Assembly: GCA_963664595.2 (NCBI GenBank)
Contig: CAXXOK010000009.1
Coordinates: forward strand, 91,132-155,131
Length of the DNA stretch: 64,000 nt
From: CAXXOK01 sp963664595
GTDB taxonomy: Bacteria > Bacillota > Clostridia > Christensenellales > Aristaeellaceae
Direction of reading: 5' to 3'
The position numbers were made by a program, and so were the translations under genes. Below the pieces are notes generated by a model. The model ran no database searches and had not been told where the DNA came from. It was given only the letters and a program-made list of their open reading frames with translations. This document shows, piece by piece, positions 48,342 through 56,688 of this stretch (its first letter is position 1; each line of letters opens with the position of its first letter).

Positions 48342-49037
48342 TCAATCGTCTTGTAAACGCATCCCCATACTCAAAGCCTTCTTGCGCTCCCGCCATCCCG
48401 GCATGTACTGGTCCAGCAGGCCGTAAAACCGGGCGTTGTGGTTGCGCTCTTTGAGGTGCAGCACCTCGTGCAGCACCACGTATTCCAGACATTCCGGCGG
48501 CCTTTGGGCGAGCTGGAGGCTGAACCAGAGCTTGCGGGTTTTCACGTTGCAGGTACCCCACCGGGTGGTCATGGCCTTGGTCTGGAAGCCCGCGGCCTTC
48601 AGCCCCGTGGCAGCCTCCCATACGGGCAGGCGAAGGGCCACGGCGGCCTTCAGCTGTTCGCGGTACCACTCACGCACAATTTTCTCGCGGCGGTCGGCAT
48701 CGGCGTCCGGGCGGCAGGTTAGCACAAGGAGATCGCCGTGCAGTACTACGGCGGCGCGGGCTGCGTGATGCACCTGCAAACGGCAGGGGCGGCCCCAAAC
48801 AAACAGCGTTTCGCCGGTCTGGTACGCGTGGGGGGCGGGCCGGGGCCGGGCCGCATACGTTGCGACATGCGCGGTCAGCCAGGCGGCTTTGGTTTTTATA
48901 AACCGTTCGAGGGTCGCGTCGGTCATGGCGTAGGGGGCGGTAACCAGCACACGCCCGTCCGGCGGCTTTACGTACAGGTGGATGTGCTTGATGTTCTTCC
49001 GGATGACCTCGATCTGGATTCCCGCAATGGTGAGCAT
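48342..49037 (-). CDS. M48/YgjP-like zinc metallopeptidase
   Basis: 231 residues. The C-terminal half has the zinc motif HEVLHLKERNHNARFY, with the HExxH active site, preceded by TTRWGTCNVKTRKLWFSLQL, typical of the YgjP-like (DUF45) family. The N-terminal part (IEVIRKNIKHIHLYVKPPDG) is also family-typical. No signal peptide or membrane segment is present, so it is cytoplasmic. The biological role of this family is not established. Confidence 0.88.
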   Translation of the reverse strand: MLTIAGIQIEVIRKNIKHIHLYVKPPDGRVLVTAPYAMTDATLERFIKTKAAWLTAHVATYAARPRPAPHAYQTGETLFVWGRPCRLQVHHAARAAVVLHGDLLVLTCRPDADADRREKIVREWYREQLKAAVALRLPVWEAATGLKAAGFQTKAMTTRWGTCNVKTRKLWFSLQLAQRPPECLEYVVLHEVLHLKERNHNARFYGLLDQYMPGWRERKKALSMGMRLQDD

Positions 49038-49189
49038 CGGCTGTCGTTCTCCTGTGGTTTGATGCGATCGGCGGCCGGTAGCTCCGGTCGCGAAGAAGGG
49101 ATCGTAAGCTCCGGCGGCCTATCGCGCCCGGCGGCGGAAACCGCGGTCCGCGGCAAACGCCACAGGCAAACGATGAATCCTGCGTTTCC

Positions 49190-49949
49190 TCAGGGATTGG
49201 CTTTGCCCTGCCCGGCCACTTGCTTCATCCTGGCGGCCAGAACGGCGGAATCGCCCAGGTATTCCTTGCGCAGCACCGTGAAATCCGCAGCGAACTCATT
49301 ACGCCAGCGGAATGCCGGTGGGGATATTCACGTTTGTGATCTCCTCGTCGGACAGGTGGTCGAACTCCTTCACCAGCCCGCGCAGGGAGTTGCCGTGCGC
49401 CACGATCAGCACCCGCTTGCCGGCCTGCATCTGCGGCATGATGACCTCTTTAAAATAGGGGATCACGCGGGTGATGGTATCCTTCAGGCTTTCGCCCAGG
49501 GGCAGCTGCTCCGGCGGCACATCGCGGTAGGGGGCCTGTATCACGGGGCTTCGCTTGTCGTTTTCGTCCAGCAGCGGCGGGCGCACGTCAAAGCTGCGCC
49601 GCCAGATAAAAACCTGATCCTCGCCGTATTTGGCGGCGGTCTCCCCCTTGTTGAGCCCCTGCAGCGCGCCGTAATGGCGCTCGTTCAGCTTCCAGGTTTT
49701 CACCACGGGCAGCCACTCCCGGTCCATGGCCTCCAGCGCAAGGTTCAGCGTGTGGATGGCGCGTTTCAGGTACGAGGTATAGCAGACGTCAAAATCAAAG
49801 CCCTGCTCCAGCATCATCTTGCCGGCCTTGTCCGCCTCCAGCCAGCCCATGTCCGACAGCCCCACATCGGTCCATCCGGTGAAGAGGTTGAGTTTGTTCC
49901 AAACGCTTTCGCCGTGGCGCAGCAGCACAAGTTTCATGGGTGTGTTCAT
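49190..49949 (-). CDS. gpmA: 2,3-bisphosphoglycerate-dependent phosphoglycerate mutase (frameshift near C-terminus)
   Basis: It interconverts 3- and 2-phosphoglycerate in glycolysis. LVLLRHGESVWNKLNLFTGWTD has the catalytic His, and VLIVAHGNSLRGLVK the second His. The first frame stops after TGIPLA at 49299, giving 216 residues, short for the family (about 250). A single extra A (TAATGAG for TATGAG) explains this: the next frame continues EFAADFTVLRKEYLGDSAVL to a stop at 49190, restoring 252 residues and a normal C-terminus. The indel could be sequence error. Confidence 0.9.
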
Positions 49950-50076
49950 GCGGCATCTCCCTTTCGGTTCCGGTCGATCCTGCGGTGCGGATGGGTATCC
50001 AATTGTATATTCTCTGCTTTTATTGTACTCCTACCGCCCGCGAAAGCCAAGCCCCTTGCGCCGGTTTTTCGGCGGA

Positions 50077-51253
50077 TCAGGCGTTCGGCGCGGGTTCCTT
50101 TTTCGCGCCGACGGTGATCAGCCGGATCAGCCCGGCGGAGACGATGCCCAGCACCCCGCCCAGAATAAACGGCGCGCCGGAGCCTGCGATATCCCACAGC
50201 ACACCCGCGAGCAGGGAGGCCAGTAAAAGCCCGATGCCCTGCAGCATGCCGTACAGCCCCAGCACCGTGCCGCGCAGCCGCTCCGGTGCGTTTTCGGCGA
50301 TAAAGGCGCGCTCGGCCCCGCCGGTCAGCGCGTTGTACGCGCCGTAGGCCACAAACAGCAGCACCGTAACGGCTTTGGAAGCGATCAGCGCAAACCCGAG
50401 GTACACCAGCCCGTAAACCAGATAGCCCGGCGCCAGCACCCTGCCGCGCCCCACCCGGTCGGAAAGCTTTCCGGCGGGGATGGCGAGCACGGACGCCGAC
50501 ACGTTGAACGCCAGATACAGCAGGATCACCTGTGGGGCGGTAAAGCCCAGCGCCTGCGCCTTGAGCAGCAGAAACGCGTTGGAGGAGTTGCCCAGGCAAA
50601 ACACGAACAGCACCGCCAGATAAGCCGTCAGCGTACGGTCCAGCTTCAGGCCCTTCAGCCGCAGCTTTTCGCCCGCCTCTTTTTGTCCCTTATCCTCCCG
50701 CACGGCCAGCAGAATGAGGATGCCGATCAGCGCGGGCACGATGGACCACACAAACGCCGTGTGGAACCCGGTTCCGGTGGCGACGAACCCATAGGCCAGG
50801 ATCACGCCCAGCGACGAGCCCGCCATATCCAGCATCTTGTGCAGCCCGAACGATCCGCCCAGCTTCTTTTTGTCGCTGGACTGCGCCACCAGCGCGTCGC
50901 GCGGGGCGGTGCGCAGGCCCTTGCCCGTGCGGTCGATAATACGGCGCCACCAGCACGCCGGGCCACGACGCGGCCAGCAGCAGGAAGATTTTGTAGAAGA
51001 CGGCCCCGGAATACCCGGCGATGGCGAGGCGCTTTTTGTTGTGGTACACGTCGCCAATATAGCCGCTGAACACCTTTAAAAGTGATGCGATGCTTTCGGC
51101 AATGCCCTCGATTACACCCACGATGGCGGGAGAGGCTCCCAGCGTGGCCGTTAAAAACAGCGGCACCAGCGGATAGACCATTTCCGTGCTCATGTCCACA
51201 AACAGGCTGACCAGCCCAAGGATGACGATATTGGATACGATTTTCTTTTGCAT
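50077..51253 (-). CDS. MFS transporter (one frameshift)
   Basis: About 390 residues when repaired. The front (ATG at 51253) reads VSLFVDMSTEMVYPLVPLFL and FSGYIGDVYHNKKRLAIAGY, with the loop motif of major facilitator proteins. One extra C near 50945 (GCGCCGTATT for GCGCGTATT) shifts the frame; RIIDRTGKGLRTAPRDALVA continues in the other frame to the stop at 50077. Twelve membrane segments result. RTGKGLRTAPRDAL resembles a subgroup often found in Bacillota. The substrate is unknown. Confidence 0.85.
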
Positions 51254-51254
51254 G

Positions 51255-51602
51255 ACAATTCCTGGATTCTTGAGAATAGTACAGGGTGAACGCCGCCGTC
51301 AGGCTCCCTGCCAGTGGAAAACCGATCGCGTTGAGGATGGCCCGGGCGATTGGCACTTGGCCCGGCACGTTGGGGTGGATGCGATCCCAGGCGATGGTCT
51401 GCGCGCTGTAATGCGCTGAATAGGCGTTAAAGGCCGCCCGCGAGCCGCTGATGCCCATGTTCACCACCCGGACGCGGGACTGCGGACAGGTAACCCTGAG
51501 CAGGGCCTCCACAATGCCGACACAGCTTTTGCCGATGGCCTCGTGCAGGCCCTCGCCCACGGGGCGCGCCCGCTCGAAATCCGTGATCGAATCCCCGATC
51601 AT
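51255..51602 (-). pseudogene. SGNH/GDSL hydrolase remnant with internal deletion
   Basis: The front block VMIGDSITDFERARPVG has the nucleophile Ser, and the rear AWDRIHPNVPGQVPIARAIL has the Asp/His pair. They are separated by only about 50 residues, where intact relatives have about 150: NMGISGS runs directly into AAFNAYSAHYSAQT. The middle blocks with the Gly and Asn oxyanion residues are gone. No clear start codon precedes it, and the frame does not stop before the MFS gene. It is probably inactive. Confidence 0.75.
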
Positions 51603-51681
51603 GACCAGCTTGCGGCCGTTTGGAATGATGATAACGACCTACTCCTCTGTGCGGATGATATTGGATGATTCAATGGATGGC

Positions 51682-52612
51682 TTATGCCAGCGAATAGGCC
51701 GCAACGCCGATGAACAGCACGAGGGAAACCAGCGTCTGCACCGACAGCGTAGTGGAGATGTATTCACCCTGATCACCGGCTTTGGCGTAGATCGGGGTGA
51801 TGAACGGCCCCGGCAGGCTGTAGGCCAGCAGCATGGCCACAAACAGCGGCTTTTCAAACGGGATGATGGAGAAAATGATCAACGCGCCCAGCGCCAGCAG
51901 CGTGTACAGCACGGGCGATGCGCAGCCCGACGGTTTTGATCACCGGCAAAAACAGCGTTTTCTGAAAGCTCAGCTCGTAGCCTACGATGATCAAAATCAG
52001 CGCGCCGGTCGGCGCGGCCACGAATTGAATCACGTCGCCCGCCACCGCGCCCGCCGCGGAGGAAAGCATCCAGTTGCCCACGCCCAGCATGCCAAGCCCC
52101 GCGCCGATCACGATGCAGAGGAAGATGATATTGGTCACCATGCTTTTGGCCAGTCCGCCCGCGTTTACCTTTTCGCCGCCCACGGCCTTGAGCGTGGTAA
52201 GGAAAATGGTAAAGGCCGCAAACGTCTGCCCGATATCCACCATGGCGAATATCCGGGTCTGTCCGGCATACAGCAGGCCGAACAGCGTGTAGCCCAGCAT
52301 GCCGCCCTCGAAGTTGGTTACCAGAAACGGCAGAAACTTACCGTAGGGCTTCACAAACCGGCGCAGCGCGAACCCCGCCAGCAGCCCCAGCCCGCAGGAA
52401 AGGAACACCACCAGAAACGTAAGCATTATCTTGCCGGAATATTCCGCCGTCATAAACGCGTACAATACCACGGCCGGCAGCGTAACGTGGCTGACGATGG
52501 CCTTGAGGCCTTTCAGCCCCTCCGGCCCGAAGATGTTTTTGCGCTTGCACAGGTACCCAAGCCCAAAGGTGATCAGCACCGGAAGCGCCATTTGCAGGAT
52601 GGACAGAAACAT
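51682..52612 (-). CDS. AEC-family transporter (one frameshift)
   Basis: About 310 residues when repaired. The ATG at 52612 (GAGGAG upstream) starts MFLSILQMALPVLITFGLGY, a ten-helix auxin-efflux-carrier-type permease, whose bacterial members move organic acids such as malate. The frame is lost near 51915 (extra base in CGCCCGTGCTG); LYTLLALGALIIFSIIPF and MLLAYSLPGPFITPIYAKAG continue in another frame to 51682. The substrate is not inferable. Confidence 0.85.
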
Positions 52613-52794
52613 GCGGCCGTCTCCTCTCGCGGCATGATGCGCCGTGGATTTGGGCACGCACCGCGGTTCGCGGCGCGGCCCGGTGTTTGCGGTTTTCCGG
52701 CTTCCCGGTTTTCAATGCGGATGCAGTTTTTATTGTAACGCGATGCGCACAGCGTGGCAAGTATAATCCATACCGGATGCAGGGAAACGCAGCG

Positions 52795-52822
52795 GCCGGG
52801 ATTCCTGAAAGGGAATCCCGGC
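52795..52822. terminator. Hairpin downstream of the alpha/beta hydrolase
   Basis: GCCGGGATTCC and GGAATCCCGGC form an 11-bp stem. There is no clear T-run, so termination is uncertain. Confidence 0.4.
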
Positions 52823-52899
52823 ACGGTTTGGTATCGAACCATTTTGGATTTAATAAGAAATCCCGGCATTAAAATCTATCGCTGTACAGGAGTGGGTGG

Positions 52900-53781
52900 T
52901 CAGCCGTCCGCCAGCAAAAACCGCTGTAAATCCCGGTTGATCTCATCGGCCAGCTCATGGTTGAGGCCATGCCCGGCGTCCGGGTAGAAAGCGGCGTTCA
53001 TATGGCACGCAAGCAGCGCCGCCTTGCCGCCCAGCTTGGCAAAGGGATCGTCCTCGCCCATCAGGTACAGCGTTTTGCTGCGGATGGCGTCGGCATCCTC
53101 CCGGCTGAAAAGGGCGACGGTGTGCCAGCGCATCGCCATGGGGCGAAAGCCCTTGAGCAGCGCCTGATAATGCGTGAGGATCAGCGGATTTTCCGTAAAC
53201 GCCTGGCTATGCTTGCCGCTCAGCTTTTTGAGCAGCTTCAGGGTGTTGCGCCGGGTGGGGAACAGCGCCTCGGGCAGGAAGATTTTCATCATGGTTTTCA
53301 TCGGGCTGCGGCCGCCTACGGGCACCGCGCCGGAGATACACGCCATGCGCCGCACCCGTGCGGGCCGGTGCAGTCCGTACAGCTGCGTCAGGTATGCGCC
53401 GTTGGAAACCCCCGCAAGATGGACCGTATCCAATCCGAGCCCCGTAAGCGTTTCATCAATCCACTGAACGTCGCTGAAGCCTTGGGCATAGTTTTCGTTG
53501 GGTACGCTTTTGCCGGGGCCGCCCAGCGTATCGATGGCATACAGGCGAAAGCGCTCCGCCAGTGCTTTGGCGTTATACAGCCACATCAGCGCGGAATCGT
53601 CTCCCACGCCGTGGAACAGCACCAGCGGCGGGAGGCTTGCCTCCCCGCAGACGATCACATGCGTTGTGCCGAAGGCGGTGGGGATATCACGTTCCTCAGT
53701 ATCCACGCCCCATTGGCGCAGCAGCTGCCCGTAGGTATCCCAGATGATCCGTTTTGATTTTTCACTCCGGTACAGTTTCAT
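52900..53781 (-). CDS. Alpha/beta hydrolase
   Basis: 293 residues from the ATG at 53781 (AAAGGA upstream). The fold is clear: LPPLVLFHGVGDDSALM with the oxyanion segment, AGVSNGAYLTQLYGL with the nucleophile Ser, LYLMGEDDPFAKLG with the Asp, and DAGHGLNHELADEI with the His. The start lies 20 bp inside the end of the tetR gene, so the two are translationally coupled and the regulator likely controls it. The substrate is unknown. Confidence 0.88.
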   Translation of the reverse strand: MKLYRSEKSKRIIWDTYGQLLRQWGVDTEERDIPTAFGTTHVIVCGEASLPPLVLFHGVGDDSALMWLYNAKALAERFRLYAIDTLGGPGKSVPNENYAQGFSDVQWIDETLTGLGLDTVHLAGVSNGAYLTQLYGLHRPARVRRMACISGAVPVGGRSPMKTMMKIFLPEALFPTRRNTLKLLKKLSGKHSQAFTENPLILTHYQALLKGFRPMAMRWHTVALFSREDADAIRSKTLYLMGEDDPFAKLGGKAALLACHMNAAFYPDAGHGLNHELADEINRDLQRFLLADG

Positions 53782-54481
53782 GGCGCGTTCCTTTCGCCGT
53801 GTGTGCGGCGCATACGCTGTGCAGGGCGGCCGTCCACACCGCCCGCTCGATGCCCAGCCCCTGAAAACAGAATTGTACGACCGACTGAAAATCATCCGCC
53901 GCGCGGGTCATCGCCTCCGGCCTGCCCTCGATCAGCTTGGCGTAGGCAACCGCGTTGGCCACAAACACGGACCAGAAGCTGTTGGCGGCCAGGGAGGGAT
54001 CGGCTGCGGGGATCACCCCCTGCGCCATGCCCTGCGCCATGATCTCCGTCAGGGCCCTGCGGTGGATGTCGGATTTCCGCACGCCCTCCCGCCAGCCCTC
54101 GGGGCCGAACACCGCATAGGCGTCAAACGGAATGCGGATGCAAAACCGCATCAGCCGGAGGTTATCCTCCCTCTCGCAGAACAGGCCGTGGGTATAGCGC
54201 ATCAGCCGGTCCACCGGGCTTTGCCCGCGCGTATCCGAAAGCAGCTGTGTGGAAAAGGCGTCCGCCCTGTTAAGCATCCACGCATACAGCGCGGCGAACA
54301 GATCGCGCTTGGTTTTGAAGTAGTAATACAGCAGTCCCTTGGCAAGGCCCGCCTCGCGGGCGATGGCGTCCATATCGGTACCATGGAAACCCAATCGCAG
54401 GTAGAGGGTCAGCGCGGCCTCCAGTATCTGCTCCCTGCGGGCGCTGCGGATCTGCTCGTTTTGCTGTTCGCTGCGGGGCAT
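53762..54481 (-). CDS. TetR/AcrR-family transcriptional regulator
   Basis: 239 residues. The N-terminal helix-turn-helix is canonical: RREQILEAALTLYLRLGFHG, then AIAREAGLAKGLLYYYFKTK. The C-terminal ligand-binding domain is not assignable. It forms an operon with the downstream alpha/beta hydrolase. A palindrome immediately upstream (54499-54518) is a natural autoregulatory site. Confidence 0.92.
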   Translation of the reverse strand: MPRSEQQNEQIRSARREQILEAALTLYLRLGFHGTDMDAIAREAGLAKGLLYYYFKTKRDLFAALYAWMLNRADAFSTQLLSDTRGQSPVDRLMRYTHGLFCEREDNLRLMRFCIRIPFDAYAVFGPEGWREGVRKSDIHRRALTEIMAQGMAQGVIPAADPSLAANSFWSVFVANAVAYAKLIEGRPEAMTRAADDFQSVVQFCFQGLGIERAVWTAALHSVCAAHTAKGTRHETVPE

Positions 54482-54498
54482 AGCGTCCGCCTCCCTTA

Positions 54499-54518
54499 TT
54501 GACTGACTATTAAGTCAA
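54499..54518. promoter_or_regulatory. Candidate TetR operator
   Basis: TTGACT and AGTCAA are inverted around 8 bases, 17 bp upstream of the tetR start codon, in the expected promoter region. TATAAT-like sequence adjoins it on the minus strand. Confidence 0.55.
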
Positions 54519-54631
54519 TTATAGAGCAAAGAGAGAAACTGTCAACCCCGGAATAGGATAAACCTTGTATTTTGCAGGATAGTATGGGTTTGGTATGAAA
54601 AAACACGGCAGGTTATACGGCTGCCGCACTT

Positions 54632-54815
54632 CAGCCTGTCAAAGAACCTCTTCAGGTCGTTATCGCCGCTCGCTTCATAGCGCCTTGGGCGCTGTTCGCT
54701 CGCTTACCCCTTTGTTGTAACGCAAGCCTTTGGGGTTCCCAATCCCCGGCAAGGGTTTCACCCCTGCACCCTGACCAGGGCTTTCAGCCCTGGACCCTTC
54801 TTTTGTGACAGGCTG
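54632..54815. repeat. R1 repeat element, copy 5 (first of a tandem trio)
   Basis: It runs from CAGCCTGTCAAAGAACC to GTGACAGGCTG. One stem is shortened (GGGGTTCCCAATCC lacks the ACCCC part). It is followed at once by half a hairpin and the next copy. Confidence 0.85.
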
Positions 54816-54932
54816 AAGCGCGGCAGCCTGTCAAAGAACCTCTTCGGGTCGTTATCGCCGCTCGCTTCATAGCGCCTTCGGCGCTGTTCGCTCGCTTACC
54901 CCTTTGTTGTAACGCAAGCCTTTGGGGTTCCA

Positions 54933-56255
54933 TGTCAAGCCCAACATAGTTTACACATTGTCCGAGGACATAGTTTACAACTTTTCAGTCAAGCGGGGAT
55001 CGCCCTCTGCCAAATAGCATGTGCGGGATACCATTTTCTTTTCCCTCAAATCTATCCGTCCGATCCGGAATTGTCGATAGAGCAGATTTACAAAACCATC
55101 TATCGATGAGGGCTTTACCGCAATACACTTGCCCCCGAACGAACAGCTGAGAAAGTAACGCTCTCCTCCATAGTGGATATACCCTTTCTTCTTAACTTCA
55201 CGCAATTCACATTCCGTTCCATATTCCCAGTCCGTTATTCTCTCAGGGAAAACGCGTGTGCTTGCCTGATAGTGCTCTGCCGGAGCATCCAGCCCCAGCG
55301 CATGATGCGGCCGCTTCTGATTGTAAAACTCCCGGTATTCCGTCCGCTGGCGGTCGGCATCAATTAGGTCGTACGGCACGTGATACTGTAGCCTTTCATC
55401 CTTGTAGGACCGGTTGAATTTCTCCGCTTTCCCCTGAGTCTGCGGATGATGCGGACGAATATGAATAGTCAGGATACCAAGCTCCATTAACCAGACCTCA
55501 AACGGGGTATATCCGCCGCTGTAATTTGTACCCCAGGGGTTTCCGTTATCGCAAAGCAGCATCTGCGGTAATCCGTATTCCTTGAAAACCTTACGAAAAC
55601 TCTCTTCTACCCCTTTGTGCTGTTCATTTGCTTTCGCATCGGCACACAGGCAGAACCGGCTGTGATCGTCGATGATCGACAAGGGGTGGCAACGTTCTCC
55701 GTTTTGCATCGCGAAGTTGCCCTTGAAGTCGGTCTGCCACAGGATGTTCGGGGCTTCTTTTTCAAACCGTTTACATCGTGCAGCAGCCTGGCTTGCTTCC
55801 CGTGTGATGAGGTGATTGCGTTTCAGCACGGCATTGACGGTGCTGACACAGGGCAGCTTCGTATAGCCCTGGTTGCTTAGCATCCGATGGATCTTTTTGG
55901 CGCCGATCGCAGGTTCTTTCTGTCTCGCTTCTACAATTATGGTTTCAGTCTCTGCGCTGAGCTTATTCGGGGTGTGGAACGGCGCCTTGCTTCGGTCCCT
56001 CATCCCTTCTCCGGCTTTATGCCGTTTGATCCACTTGTCTCCTGTTGGCCTGCTTATTCCGTATTCACGGCACAGAGCGCTCTTGTTCTTCTCCCCGGCC
56101 AGCGCTCTTTTGACAAACTCAGCCCGATTCATTTCCACAGTTCTCTCTTCCCAAGGCATGGCCACCGCTCCCTTGCGTTTTCATGCCTCTATTTTATTCG
56201 AAAACTGTAAATCATGTCCTCGGACTTTCTGTAAACCATGTTACTAGTCTATACA
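54933..56255 (-). mobile_element. IS481-like insertion sequence (1.3 kb)
   Basis: Ends are TGT and ACA. Inside each end lie related inverted words: AACATAGTTTACA and GTCCGAGGACATAGTTTACA on the left, with AACATGGTTTACA and GTCCGAGGACATGATTTACA on the right. One transposase gene fills it. No simple direct target duplication is visible; the flanks are instead inverted copies of each other (GGGGTTCCA and TGGAACCCC), because the element sits in a hairpin. Confidence 0.85.
54975..56165 (-). CDS. IS481-type DDE transposase
   Basis: 396 residues, intact. The N-terminal helix-turn-helix domain (NKSALCREYGISRPTGDKWI) is followed by a second DNA-binding region and the integrase catalytic core. The DDE triad is in LWQTDFKGNF, LLCDNGNPWG and QTQGKAEKFNRSYKDE. 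A C-terminal tail of about 100 residues ends in YLAEGDPRLTEKL. It should cut and join the ends of the surrounding element. Confidence 0.92.
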   Translation of the reverse strand: MAMPWEERTVEMNRAEFVKRALAGEKNKSALCREYGISRPTGDKWIKRHKAGEGMRDRSKAPFHTPNKLSAETETIIVEARQKEPAIGAKKIHRMLSNQGYTKLPCVSTVNAVLKRNHLITREASQAAARCKRFEKEAPNILWQTDFKGNFAMQNGERCHPLSIIDDHSRFCLCADAKANEQHKGVEESFRKVFKEYGLPQMLLCDNGNPWGTNYSGGYTPFEVWLMELGILTIHIRPHHPQTQGKAEKFNRSYKDERLQYHVPYDLIDADRQRTEYREFYNQKRPHHALGLDAPAEHYQASTRVFPERITDWEYGTECELREVKKKGYIHYGGERYFLSCSFGGKCIAVKPSSIDGFVNLLYRQFRIGRIDLREKKMVSRTCYLAEGDPRLTEKL

Positions 56256-56341
56256 TGGAACCCCAATCCCCGGCAAGGGTTTCACCCCTGCACCCTGACC
56301 AGGACTTTCAGCCCTGGACCCTTCTTTTTTGACTGCCTAAA

Positions 56342-56370
56342 AGCGCGGCAGCCCACACGGTTGCCGCGCT
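56342..56370. terminator. Hairpin between R1 copies 6 and 7
   Basis: AGCGCGGCA pairs with TGCCGCGCT. It matches the hairpin at 56559-56589. Confidence 0.55.
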
Positions 56371-56557
56371 CAGCTTGTCAAAGAACCTTTTCGGGTCGTT
56401 ATCGCCTCTCGCTTCATAGCGCCTTGGGCGCTGTTCGCTCGCTTACCCTTTGTTGTAACGCAAGCCTTTGGGTTTCCACCCCAATCCCCGGCAAGGGTTT
56501 CACCCCTGCACCCTGACCAGGGCTTTCAGCCCTGGACCCTTCTTTTTTGATAGACTG
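56371..56557. repeat. R1 repeat element, copy 7
   Basis: It runs from CAGCTTGTCAAAGAACC to TTTTTTGATAGACTG and has all three stem-loops. It is the last member of the tandem trio. The rest of the gap to 56688 holds only the hairpin at 56559 and no gene. Confidence 0.85.
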
Positions 56558-56558
56558 A

Positions 56559-56589
56559 AGCGCGGCAGACCACACGGCTGCCGCGCTTT
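56559..56589. terminator. Hairpin right of R1 copy 7
   Basis: AAGCGCGGCAG pairs with CTGCCGCGCTT. It may terminate the synthetase gene on the minus strand. Confidence 0.55.
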
Positions 56590-56688
56590 ACGCAAAAGGA
56601 TCAGTTTTTCCAAACGCCGCCGACGCTCTCCGCGATAAACGCCCGGGCCGGCGGCTTATTATCCGGGCGCTTTGCCCGCCGCGGGGCG

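Larger units (their letters stand above)
54824..56339. repeat. R1 repeat element, copy 6, split by an IS element
   Basis: The left part is 54824-54932 and the right part 56256-56339. The break falls in the loop of the GGGGTTCCACCCC stem. Without the IS the two halves join to a normal R1 copy apart from a few extra bases. Confidence 0.8.

Noticed and set aside
50802..51602. A 266-codon fused SGNH-MFS protein
   Set aside because: The frame runs from the hydrolase remnant into an out-of-frame part of the MFS gene; only the first about 100 residues are hydrolase-like.
54604..56589. CRISPR array
   Set aside because: The repeats are about 185 bp with no short regular spacers, and no cas genes are present.
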